In this document: one piece after another, positions 24,136 through 31,951 of the stretch | Layout: the number at the start of each line of letters is the position of its first letter | How positions within the stretch are numbered: the first letter of the stretch is position 1 | Position numbers and translations under genes: made by a program | Notes under the pieces: model-generated | Told to the model about the DNA's origin: nothing | Database searches by the model: none | What the model saw: only the letters and a program-made list of their open reading frames with translations | Source: Flavobacterium sp. 9 | GTDB taxonomy: Bacteria; Bacteroidota; Bacteroidia; Flavobacteriales; Flavobacteriaceae | Direction: 5' to 3' | DNA length: 64,000 nucleotides | NCBI RefSeq assembly: GCF_002754195.1 | Contig: NZ_PEEU01000001.1 | Location: forward strand, 1,302,001-1,366,000

Positions 24136-26352
24136 TTATATACTTGCATATGCTTGCGATTCTTTTGATAATGGAGCTATTTCTCCTAACGGATCTAATA
24201 AACAGGCACAAACTTTAAATTCCGGAATTTTTGAAATTGGATCTAAAGTTCCCGGTGTCAATTGATTTGCAGATTTGGCTCCAGGCCAATGATACGGTAT
24301 AAAAACAGTATCTTTTCTAATGGTTTCTACGATATTTGCCGGAAAAATTCCTTCTCCACGTCGTGTTGCAACTCGTACTAATTCATGTTGCTTGATTCCA
24401 TATTTTAAAGCCATTTCCGGATGAATTTCTAAAAGCGGTTCTGGAAATTGATCTACCAATTTACCAATTCTTCGTGTTTGGGTTCCGCTTAAATATTGAG
24501 AAACCACACGACCTGTTGTCAAAATAACAGGATATTCAGCATCGGTAATTTCGCCCGGTAATTTGTAAGGCGCCGGATTAAAGTGTGCTTTTTTATCTGG
24601 TGTTGCAAATTTTTTATCTTCCCATAATCGTGGTGTTCCGGGATGATCGTCTGTTGGACATGGCCAAAAAACGCCCATATTATCTTCTACTTTTTTATAT
24701 GATATTCCAAAATAATCTGCCGTTCCACCTTTTGAAGCTACACGTAACTCATTAAAAATAGCTTCACTACTATCATAAGTAAACTTATCTTCTTCACCTA
24801 ATCGCTTGGCTATTTCCAGTAAAATAGAAGTATCTGTTCTTGCTTCTCCCGGAGGTGTTACTGCCTGACGAATTCGGATCACGCGACCTTCCGCTGAAGT
24901 TGTTGTTCCTTCTTCTTCTTCCTGTAAAGAACCTGCTAAAACAATATCTGCATGACGAGCCGTTTCATTCAAAAAGAAATCAATACAAACGTAAAACTCT
25001 AATTTTTCGAGTGCTGATCTTACATAATTATTATTTGGCAATGAAACTAGTGGATTGAAACAAATCGAAATAAGTCCTTTGATTTCATCTCTATGAATAG
25101 CCTCTATAATTTCATATGCCGTAAGCCCTTTTCCAGGCATATCTTTTTCATCGATTCCCCAAACTTCAGATATGTATTTTCTGTGTTCCGGATTCTCAAT
25201 ATCTCGGTTTCCAGGCAATTGATCACATTTATGTCCGTGTTCTCTTCCTCCTTGTCCGTTTCCTTGCCCTGTAATTGTTCCGTATCCACAATAAGGTCTA
25301 CCGATTCTTCCGGTTGCCAGAACAAGATTTATACAACCCAAAACATTATCAACTCCTTTTGAATGGTGTTCAATTCCGCGTGCATGAAGTAGGAAACTAG
25401 TTTTAGCTTTTCCCCATAATTCAGCGGCTTCTTTTATTTTATTTTTATCAATACCTGTAATTTCTTCTGCCCATTCAAGGGTATAATCTTTTACAGCATC
25501 TATCGTTTCCTGAAAGCCTGATGTATAATTATCAATAAAATCGTGATCCAACATATCGTGATCTACGAGATATTTAAGCATTGCACCATATAATGCAGAA
25601 TCTGTTCCCGGTCTTACATCTAAATGCACATCGGCAGTTCTTGCTAATGGAATCATTCTTGGATCGATTACAATTAATTTCGCTCCACGATCTCTGGCTT
25701 TCCAAATCCAATGTGTTAATGTTGGGAAAGTTTCACTGATATTTGCTCCGGCTACAATGATTACTTCGGCATATTCTAAATCAGAATAATTGTTTGAAGC
25801 ACGATCTAGTCCAAAAGCTTTTTTGTTTCCGGCTCCTGCACTTACCATACAAAGTCTTCCGTTATAATCCAGATTTCTGGTTTTTAACGCTACTCGGGCA
25901 AATTTCCCAACTAAATAACTTTTTTCGTTAGTAAGTGATACTCCTGATAACATTGAAAAAGCATGTTTCCCGTATTTTTCCTGAATTCTTTTTATCTCTG
26001 ATACCGTTTTATCCATTGCATCATCCCAAGACGTTTTCTCAAAGTCTTTTCCTTCTACTCTTTTTATGGGATGTAAAAGACGATCCGGATGATTATTTTG
26101 CAAATAACGCTGAACTCCTTTTGGACACAAACGTCCTTCATTGAAAGGAAATTCCATCCATGGTTCAAAACCAACGACTTTATTATCTTTTACTGATAAT
26201 TGAATACCACATTGCATTCCGCAAAAACAACAATGTGTTTTTACCAAACTATCTGGCTCATCTCTACCTGCGTAACCATCTTTGGGCGCATAATTTAAAT
26301 GAGGACCAAAATCTTCAATAATTTTCTCGGTTGATACGGGTAATTTTGCCAT
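24136..26352 (-). CDS. Molybdopterin oxidoreductase, nitrate reductase-like catalytic subunit
   Basis: A 738-residue Mo-bisMGD enzyme of the NapA/NasA/NarB class. The [4Fe-4S] site is Cys-Cys-Phe-Cys-Gly-Met-Gln-Cys near residue 42 with the fourth Cys in Arg-Leu-Cys-Pro-Lys-Gly. The Mo ligand Cys is in Gly-Arg-Leu-Cys-Met-Val-Ser-Ala. Conserved surroundings are [11 protein letters not shown] and a C-terminal dinucleotide-binding domain. There is no Tat signal. Together with the Fe-S, Rieske and cytochrome-b-like neighbours and two NarK transporters it probably forms a membrane-bound nitrate reductase working from quinol or c-type electrons. Nitrate as substrate is inferred from the class and context. 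Confidence 0.88.
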   Translation of the reverse strand: MAKLPVSTEKIIEDFGPHLNYAPKDGYAGRDEPDSLVKTHCCFCGMQCGIQLSVKDNKVVGFEPWMEFPFNEGRLCPKGVQRYLQNNHPDRLLHPIKRVEGKDFEKTSWDDAMDKTVSEIKRIQEKYGKHAFSMLSGVSLTNEKSYLVGKFARVALKTRNLDYNGRLCMVSAGAGNKKAFGLDRASNNYSDLEYAEVIIVAGANISETFPTLTHWIWKARDRGAKLIVIDPRMIPLARTADVHLDVRPGTDSALYGAMLKYLVDHDMLDHDFIDNYTSGFQETIDAVKDYTLEWAEEITGIDKNKIKEAAELWGKAKTSFLLHARGIEHHSKGVDNVLGCINLVLATGRIGRPYCGYGTITGQGNGQGGREHGHKCDQLPGNRDIENPEHRKYISEVWGIDEKDMPGKGLTAYEIIEAIHRDEIKGLISICFNPLVSLPNNNYVRSALEKLEFYVCIDFFLNETARHADIVLAGSLQEEEEGTTTSAEGRVIRIRQAVTPPGEARTDTSILLEIAKRLGEEDKFTYDSSEAIFNELRVASKGGTADYFGISYKKVEDNMGVFWPCPTDDHPGTPRLWEDKKFATPDKKAHFNPAPYKLPGEITDAEYPVILTTGRVVSQYLSGTQTRRIGKLVDQFPEPLLEIHPEMALKYGIKQHELVRVATRRGEGIFPANIVETIRKDTVFIPYHWPGAKSANQLTPGTLDPISKIPEFKVCACLLDPLGEIAPLSKESQAYASI

Positions 26353-26486
26353 TTTCTTTGTTTGTTTTATTTTGTTTCAAGTTTGAAGTTTGAAGTTTCA
26401 GGTTATTATAGCTTGTCTATAAACTAAAGTCTATACAAAGTGCAAACTTGAAACCTGAAACAAAAGAAACCTGAAACCATATTTTT

Positions 26487-27539
26487 TTATCCAAATAACT
26501 TTCCGCCGTTCTCTAATCTTGCTTTTAAATGTGCCTGAGCTAAGCGAGATCTTTTTCCTTCGGGACTTAAATCTAAATGTGATGTTCCGTCTTCATGCGT
26601 GAAATCAAATCCTAATTGTTTTGTAACAATTTTTAAATCGGCGATATGTAGTTTGGTTGCAAATTCATCGCCTGTATGAGGACAAACTGCCATTCCTTTT
26701 TTAATTCCTTCTTGTTTATAAATATGTGCTCCAATCTGTGCGGGACGCTGAATTATGTGAAAAAACTTTCCAAAAGGAATCCATATCAAAAACATAATGA
26801 CTGTTACGGCATGAATTACGGCTAAGAAATCATATGCAAATCCTTTCATGAACTGATAAGAGTACGTAAGACACAAACCGGTAACTGATATTGCTATCAA
26901 TAAAATAAGCGGCAATAAATCTCCTTCAAAAGATTGAGTCGCAATTAAACCCGGATTTGTTAATCGCCTTCTTAAATAATAAACAGATCCAATTATTACT
27001 AACCATGAAGACCAGTTTAGGGCGTGAAAGATTAGAAATGCTAAGAAAGATCCAATCTTAAAATCCATCATTTTAAACCCAAAGAAATGCGCTTCATAAA
27101 TCGAAATAGAATCTTGTGCCAATGTAAAATGTATCCAACCAAAGGTTAATGGGATTGTTATGGCAAAAGCTGACATACATCCTAATGCGATACAAAAATG
27201 GGCTGCCCAACGGTATTTGCTTCTTGGGTAAATGAACTTTTGAATTACTATATTTTCAACCGATTCTTTTCCTAAAAACCACATATGAGAAAATATTTTT
27301 CCCGTAAACAAAAATCTAAGACTTCGTTTGAAATACATCCATGTTGGCGGACGCTGTAACCAAACTGTATAACGATATACAATTCCAAAGAAAGCGAATA
27401 TTGTCCCAAACAAGTAAGTAACTAACGCTGCATCAAAATTTTGCAGTTGTCTGGATCCGTAAAACACTAACACGATAGTTAATGCCGAAACCAGTGTTGC
27501 AACGAGTAAAGCTTTGGTATTAAAAGTTTTATTTTTCAT
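26487..27539 (-). CDS. Cytochrome-b-like membrane subunit of a reductase complex
   Basis: A 350-residue protein with about six TM helices and histidines placed in helices as for haem b binding (His-Phe-Cys-Ile-Ala, His-Ala-Leu-Asn-Trp, Val-Ile-His-Ala-Val-Thr-Val and Phe-Phe-His-Ile). It resembles the NarI/HdrE-type quinol-oxidising subunits. The C-terminal 80 residues are soluble, with Cys-Pro-His-Thr-Gly and a His/Asp-rich stretch. It stands between the Mo subunit gene and two NarK-type transporter genes, so it is the likely membrane anchor and quinol dehydrogenase of the complex. Confidence 0.75.
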   Translation of the reverse strand: MKNKTFNTKALLVATLVSALTIVLVFYGSRQLQNFDAALVTYLFGTIFAFFGIVYRYTVWLQRPPTWMYFKRSLRFLFTGKIFSHMWFLGKESVENIVIQKFIYPRSKYRWAAHFCIALGCMSAFAITIPLTFGWIHFTLAQDSISIYEAHFFGFKMMDFKIGSFLAFLIFHALNWSSWLVIIGSVYYLRRRLTNPGLIATQSFEGDLLPLILLIAISVTGLCLTYSYQFMKGFAYDFLAVIHAVTVIMFLIWIPFGKFFHIIQRPAQIGAHIYKQEGIKKGMAVCPHTGDEFATKLHIADLKIVTKQLGFDFTHEDGTSHLDLSPEGKRSRLAQAHLKARLENGGKLFG

Positions 27540-27566
27540 CCTTAATTGAATTTAATGATTACTTTT

Positions 27567-29159
27567 TTAACTTGGTTTCTCGCAACCTTTACGATTATAG
27601 AACCACCAATTGATACCTGTAGCTAATATAGTGAAAACAGCAACACCAATAAAGAATTGATTTACAGTGCCATTAGCAGATAAATTATTTCCGATTAACT
27701 TAGAAAATATAAATGGTCCAAATGCTGCAATTGCTGCTGTCCATCCGATAACTCCAGCTGCCTGACGTTGATTTTCGGCAAAAATAATTGGGTATTGTCT
27801 AAATGTTCCAGCGTTTCCGATTCCTGTAAAGAAGAACATTGCTAAAATCACTGTTACAAATAGGGGAAATTGATCCATACTTGTTGGTGAAACTAATCCT
27901 TCTGTAACTAAAATTATTGATCCTGCTAAAATTCCTAAACCTGTGATTGTAGTTAGTATTGCGCCACCAACTCTATCTGCTACAAAACCAAAAGCAATTC
28001 TACTCGCTGATCCTATAAGTGGACCATAAAAAGCATATACTAAAGGATCTGGTGCATTTGGAAAATCACCATATAAAAACTTAATCATCAATGGAAATGC
28101 TGCTGATAAACCCGCAAAGGTTCCAAAAGTCATTACATAAGTAATGGTACAATACCAAGTGTGTTTATTAGAAAAAATATCCATTTGCTCTTTTATAGAA
28201 GCTTTCATTGGAATACTTTTTAAGTAAAACCAACTTATAAAGGCCAATAATATTAAAAAAGGAGCATACCAAAATGCTGCCGATTGTAAGTAGATTTCCT
28301 GGTTTTTAACCGCCGTATTTTCAGGACTGATATCATTTAGTATTTTTTCAGCCATTTTAGGGTTTGCATTTGCAATAGCCTTTGCTTTTGCTTTTACAGG
28401 CAATGCAGTAAAAAGAGCGACTTTATCATCTGATTTGATTGATGCACTTACGGAGTCTCTAATAGTTTCACTTACATTTGTCAATATTCTGGCTTGAACC
28501 TCAGGTATTAGACCTGAAAAAACTTCTTTTTGTTTTTCGATACTGGCATTTTGAAAAACAACTATTGCTTCTTTATGATCAATACTTGTAAATACTGATG
28601 CGGCACCATAGATACTAACACTAATAATAAGTGGAGTAACAAATTGAGCTACTGAAACACCAAAATTTCCGATTCCGGCTTGAATTCCAAGTGCTGTCCC
28701 TTTAAGTCTTTTAGGAAAAAACAAACTTGTACTTGGCATATAAGAAGAGAAATCTCCACCACCAAAACCGGTTGTAAAAGCTAACAAAGCAAAAACCCAA
28801 AACGGAGTACTTAAATCCATTACTGCGAAACCAATTCCAATTACTGGAATTAATTTAATTGCTGTAGCAAAAGAAACTACATGTCTGGTTCCGAAGATTG
28901 GTAATATAAAAGTGTGTATAATTCGTAAAAAACCTGCTGATAGACCCGGAATTGCTGTTAACCAAAAAAGCTGATCTTTGGAAAAATAAAATCCTAATCC
29001 TGGTAATTTAACAGCAATAACGCTCATCATAAACCATGAAGCAAAGGATAATATTAATGTTAATGTTGTTATTATTAAAGTTCTCCAGGCAATTTTACTT
29101 CCGGCAGCATTCCAAAACTCATCATCTTCGGGCTCCCATTTGTCTAACCAAGTTTTCAT
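27567..29159 (-). CDS. NarK-type MFS transporter, second type
   Basis: A 530-residue MFS protein of the nitrate/nitrite porter class, diverged from the two NarK paralogues. The first TM half contains Gly-Phe-Gly-Gly-Gly-Asp-Phe-Ser-Ser-Tyr-Met and Gly-Ile-Gln-Ala-Gly-Ile-Gly-Asn-Phe-Gly; the second has Gly-Ile-Gly-Asn-Ala-Gly-Thr. Between them lies a soluble insert of roughly 90 residues (about 190-280), rich in Ala, Lys and Glu and probably helical. It may exchange nitrate for nitrite. In other bacteria two NarK types often stand together and have different transport modes. Confidence 0.83.
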   Translation of the reverse strand: MKTWLDKWEPEDDEFWNAAGSKIAWRTLIITTLTLILSFASWFMMSVIAVKLPGLGFYFSKDQLFWLTAIPGLSAGFLRIIHTFILPIFGTRHVVSFATAIKLIPVIGIGFAVMDLSTPFWVFALLAFTTGFGGGDFSSYMPSTSLFFPKRLKGTALGIQAGIGNFGVSVAQFVTPLIISVSIYGAASVFTSIDHKEAIVVFQNASIEKQKEVFSGLIPEVQARILTNVSETIRDSVSASIKSDDKVALFTALPVKAKAKAIANANPKMAEKILNDISPENTAVKNQEIYLQSAAFWYAPFLILLAFISWFYLKSIPMKASIKEQMDIFSNKHTWYCTITYVMTFGTFAGLSAAFPLMIKFLYGDFPNAPDPLVYAFYGPLIGSASRIAFGFVADRVGGAILTTITGLGILAGSIILVTEGLVSPTSMDQFPLFVTVILAMFFFTGIGNAGTFRQYPIIFAENQRQAAGVIGWTAAIAAFGPFIFSKLIGNNLSANGTVNQFFIGVAVFTILATGINWWFYNRKGCEKPS

Positions 29160-29186
29160 ATTTGTGTATGTATTAAATTATTTGTT

Positions 29187-30662
29187 TTAATGATTGTCTT
29201 CAATATCTCTGGTGAAGTTGGGTGATTTTGTTCGCATTACATTTATGATTGTTCTATGCATCCAAAGCAAACAAAGAACAGAAATGACGAAAATAAATAT
29301 CCATGAGCTGGTCCAGAGTCCAGTATAATTAAGTAGATAACCAAAGATGATAGGGCCAACAAATCCGCCCAAACCACCTATTAAACCAACCATTCCTCCT
29401 ACTACACCAACTTCGTTAGGGAAATATTCAGGTATATGTTTGTAAACCGCAGCTTTACCAATTCCCCATGAAATACCTATAAGGATTACCAAAACTACAT
29501 ATACCCAAAGATTGGCGCTAAACTTGATTTGCGTAATACCCTGAGCTAATAGTTCTTTCTTTTTTACTTGCTGATTTTGCTCGACTACGATTTCCTGCCA
29601 GGAATTTTTTACAGGAAAAATTGCTGTGTCATGACTTTCTGAAGTTTCTTTTTTATTGATTTTATGAGGTTTACCATTTACCACTATTTCATTAGCAGAA
29701 ATCTCAGTAACTACGCCATTTGTACTTGCTAAAACTCCGGGACCTGCTGTCAGAATTTCCATTTTTGGGAACATCAGTAAAAAACTAATTACTATCGAAG
29801 AGCCAAGAACCCAATACATTACTTTTCTAGCTCCAAACTTGTCTGATAAATATCCGCCAAAGGCTCTGACAATTCCGGATGGTAAACTGAACATGGTTGC
29901 AAACATTCCGCCCATTACCAATGTAGTATGATAGACGTTCATGAAGTTAGGAACCAACCATTGTGAATAAGCTACAAAACATCCAAAGACTAAAAAATAG
30001 TAGGTTCCAAATCTCCAAACTCGAATATTTTTAAGAGGAGACAGTAGTTCTTTCATTGTTTTTGAAACTCCGGGATTGGTTTTGTTTTTCGCAAAAACAA
30101 TAAAAAGTATACCTATAACTACTAATACAGCACCATAAAGAAATGGCAGCATTTTCCATCCGTTTTGTGGATCAGTTTCTGAGAAGTTATTTAATAATGT
30201 CGGAGCAGCAAAAGTTGTAATTGCAGCACCTGCATTTCCCATTCCGAAGATACCTAAAGCTCTACCCTGCCAATCTTTGGGATACCAAATAGAAGTATAA
30301 CCAATACCTACTGCAAAGCTTGTACCTACTAATCCGAAGAAAAAACTTAGTACTGCAAAACTCCAAAAAGAGTTAGCAAAAGGAAGAAGAAAAAGCGGAA
30401 TTGAACACAGAATTAATAAGATCGAAAATATTACCTTACCTCCATATTTATCTGTCAATATGCCTATTGGAAGTCTAAATATTGAACCTGATAAAATAGG
30501 AATTCCAAGCAACCAACCTGTTTCGACAACTGTCCAGTTAAAGATTCCTTTATCAACAAGATATGTTACCAAAACACCATTTAAGGTCCAACAGGCAAAG
30601 CAAATAGTGAATGCTAATGTGTTTAAAAATAGAATTCTATGGGATTGAGACAGATTACTCAT
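29187..30662 (-). CDS. narK: NarK-type nitrate/nitrite transporter, paralogue of the 1674 gene
   Basis: A 491-residue MFS protein closely similar along its full length to the product of 1674-3152, including the soluble insert between TM segments that ends Val-Lys-Lys-Lys-Glu-Leu-Leu-Ala. Nitrate-signature Gly-rich helices are intact. It is the first gene of the leftward nitrate-reductase-like operon, 27 bp before the second transporter. An FNR-like palindrome stands upstream. The duplicate copies probably serve the two reductases under different regulation. Confidence 0.88.
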   Translation of the reverse strand: MSNLSQSHRILFLNTLAFTICFACWTLNGVLVTYLVDKGIFNWTVVETGWLLGIPILSGSIFRLPIGILTDKYGGKVIFSILLILCSIPLFLLPFANSFWSFAVLSFFFGLVGTSFAVGIGYTSIWYPKDWQGRALGIFGMGNAGAAITTFAAPTLLNNFSETDPQNGWKMLPFLYGAVLVVIGILFIVFAKNKTNPGVSKTMKELLSPLKNIRVWRFGTYYFLVFGCFVAYSQWLVPNFMNVYHTTLVMGGMFATMFSLPSGIVRAFGGYLSDKFGARKVMYWVLGSSIVISFLLMFPKMEILTAGPGVLASTNGVVTEISANEIVVNGKPHKINKKETSESHDTAIFPVKNSWQEIVVEQNQQVKKKELLAQGITQIKFSANLWVYVVLVILIGISWGIGKAAVYKHIPEYFPNEVGVVGGMVGLIGGLGGFVGPIIFGYLLNYTGLWTSSWIFIFVISVLCLLWMHRTIINVMRTKSPNFTRDIEDNH

Positions 30663-30716
30663 ATAATTTTTTTTAAATATTTAAGATCAATGAGTACTGG
30701 TTTCCTCAACTAAAAG

Positions 30717-30764
30717 CAAAATTATAACGTTAAATTCTTACATAATATGATATATATCATATTA
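30717..30764 (-). promoter_or_regulatory. FNR/CRP-like palindrome and -7 box of the second nitrate operon
   Basis: A perfect 22-bp palindrome spans 30743-30764 with core TGAT-ATAT-ATCA, matching the TGAT-N4-ATCA core of FNR-type sites. Read leftward, a -7 box TAATTTTG lies at 30724-30717, its start 29.5 nt from the palindrome centre, which puts the palindrome near position -42. No TTG -33 element is seen. A small inverted repeat AGGACA-TTCT-TGTCCT follows at 30766-30781. Confidence 0.55.
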
Positions 30765-30781
30765 AAGGACATTCTTGTCCT

Positions 30782-31417
30782 GAATACAAAAAGCAAAATA
30801 AAAACCTATATATCAAGCAATTAAAACTAATAGAAATAATTATGTTTTTAAAGGCTTTTACTTTGAAATCTTATCTTGAGAATAATTTCAATCTATAATT
30901 TCCAGAAGGTATTTTGAATTCTTTTTTGGCTTATAAAATTCTAATGAGGAATACTATATTCTTTTAAACTTATGAATTTAAAAAAGTTAACACAATAAAT
31001 GTAAGTAAAATTACCATATTAAACAATTGGAAATTAATTATTTACAAAACAAAACATACATTTCATTTATTTTAGCAGTAACTGACTCTAATTATGAAAG
31101 GCAATTATACCTTCAAAATATTGCAATCTGAAAATGCCTGATAAAAAGAAGTATTTTCATTAGATAAAAAATCATAGTTGATCTCACACAACTCTTTTCT
31201 CGACGTTTTTAGCTCATTTTCAATATTTTGGAGAAGTATCAAATCATAAAAACCAAGTAAAAAATACTACATTTCAATACTTTTTTATGACTATTTTTTA
31301 ACATTTTTTTTAATTCAAATAAAAACACAAATAACTGATAGTCAATATGTTAAATACGAAAAAAATCAACTTAAGAATAGCCTTTATCCTGCCTTTTAAA
31401 AAAAAACTTATGAAATT
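30782..31417. other. AT-rich intergenic region, no gene recognised
   Basis: Between the divergent narK operon and the SusC leader I see no coherent reading frame, repeat or stable hairpin in these about 640 bases. Short open frames on either strand have no supporting features. Confidence 0.5.
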
Positions 31418-31448
31418 TTTGGATTTTATTATATTAAAATTAACTTTG
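31418..31448 (+). promoter_or_regulatory. Promoter of the SusC leader
   Basis: TTTG at 31418-31421 and TAACTTTG at 31441-31448 with a 19-nt spacer, matching the Bacteroidetes -33/-7 consensus. The second copy at 51492-51522 has the same words and the same spacer length. Confidence 0.75.
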
Positions 31449-31468
31449 TCTATAGGATTAGTAGAGTT
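31449..31468 (+). promoter_or_regulatory. Dyad operator-like motif, copy A
   Basis: TCTATAGGATTAGTAGAGTT, containing CTATAG-N5-GTAGAG, begins at the base after the -7 box. Copies are at 51523-51542 (same orientation), 40297-40316 and 45850-45869 (inverted). Confidence 0.55.
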
Positions 31469-31508
31469 TAAAATCATATTTAAAACATAAAACACTATAT
31501 TTTGAAAA

Positions 31509-31584
31509 CAACCGCAAGCATATCGTATAACATTCTTCCTAAAAATGATACTTATAACAATTGTTGTTATATGTGCTTCTGTTG
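31509..31584 (+). ncRNA. Conserved structured leader RNA, copy 1
   Basis: This part of the SusC 5' leader is conserved with 51582-51657 although the bases around it have diverged. A 7-bp stem TATAACA/TGTTATA (31553-31559, 31565-31571) with a 5-nt loop ends on the A of the ATG of a five-codon frame. The outer strands (31509-31523 and 31569-31584) can also pair, which would hide that frame. A further small stem with loop of five bases is at 31706-31720. It differs from copy 2 by a compensated G-C to A-T change. Confidence 0.55.
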
Positions 31585-31588
31585 CTAA
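31571..31588 (+). CDS. Cysteine-rich leader peptide MCFCC, copy 1
   Basis: ATG TGC TTC TGT TGC TAA encodes Met-Cys-Phe-Cys-Cys. The same peptide is encoded at the same place in the second leader (51644-51661), where the second codon is the synonym TGT. A synonymous change inside an otherwise conserved micro-frame supports translation. Three of five codons are for cysteine, so ribosome progress here should depend on cysteinyl-tRNA. It lies 122 nt after the -7 box. Its Phe-Cys-Cys codons are perfectly complementary over nine bases to 31836-31844. Confidence 0.6.
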   Translation: MCFCC

Positions 31589-31785
31589 ACCTCACAGCAA
31601 TTTATTCGTTTTTCTGATTTTCCTTTAACAAATTAGATAAAAGCGAATTTCTAAATAAAAATACACCAAAATACCCTTTTACTGAAAAATACAAAAGTCT
31701 GTTTTATGCACTATTTGCATCAAAAGGATTCTTGAAACGATACCTATATATTAAAAAAATGACTAATAACTAAAACAAAACTAAA

Positions 31786-31818
31786 ATGAAAAAAATGCAA
31801 AGCTGTTGCTGTAAATAA
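31786..31818 (+). CDS. Cysteine-rich leader peptide MKKMQSCCCK
   Basis: A ten-codon frame with three consecutive cysteine codons TGT TGC TGT followed by Lys and stop, starting after an A-rich stretch like those before real Bacteroidetes starts. The stop is six bases before a strong hairpin (31824-31849). CTGTTGC inside the cysteine codons can pair with GCAACAG in that hairpin (31836-31842). In the second leader the sulfatase start codon stands at the equivalent place. The frame precedes the SusC start by 133 bases. It is likely a cysteine-responsive control peptide. Confidence 0.6.
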   Translation: MKKMQSCCCK

Positions 31819-31823
31819 AAAAA

Positions 31824-31849
31824 GCCATTTCTGCGGCAACAGAAATGGC
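31824..31849 (+). promoter_or_regulatory. Strong leader hairpin upstream of SusC
   Basis: GCCATTTCTG (31824-31833) pairs perfectly with CAGAAATGGC (31840-31849) around CGGCAA. There is no T-run after it, so it is not a classic intrinsic terminator. It overlaps a segment that can pair alternatively with the cysteine codons of both leader peptides. Two more palindromes follow before SusC: AGTTGAA-AA-TTCAACT near 31896 and CAAGGCGCCTTG near 31914. Confidence 0.7.
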
Positions 31850-31951
31850 GAGGCCTAAAGAATATTTATCACTAAACCAAGAATACCTATAGAGAGTTGA
31901 AAATTCAACTTTCAAGGCGCCTTGTTAATTACTTAAAACCAATACAAAGAA

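Noticed and set aside
31310..31495. Minus-strand frame of about 60 codons overlapping the SusC promoter
   Set aside because: AT-rich Phe/Ile/Lys composition without features, and it covers the duplicated promoter-leader module.
31546..31629. 27-codon hydrophobic frame starting ATGATACTT in SusC leader copy 1
   Set aside because: The start codon is absent in leader copy 2, where the MCFCC frame is kept, so it is probably chance.
31824..31849. Hairpin read as a simple intrinsic terminator
   Set aside because: No T-run follows and the SusC gene is 100 bases downstream. Alternative pairing with the cysteine codons explains it better.
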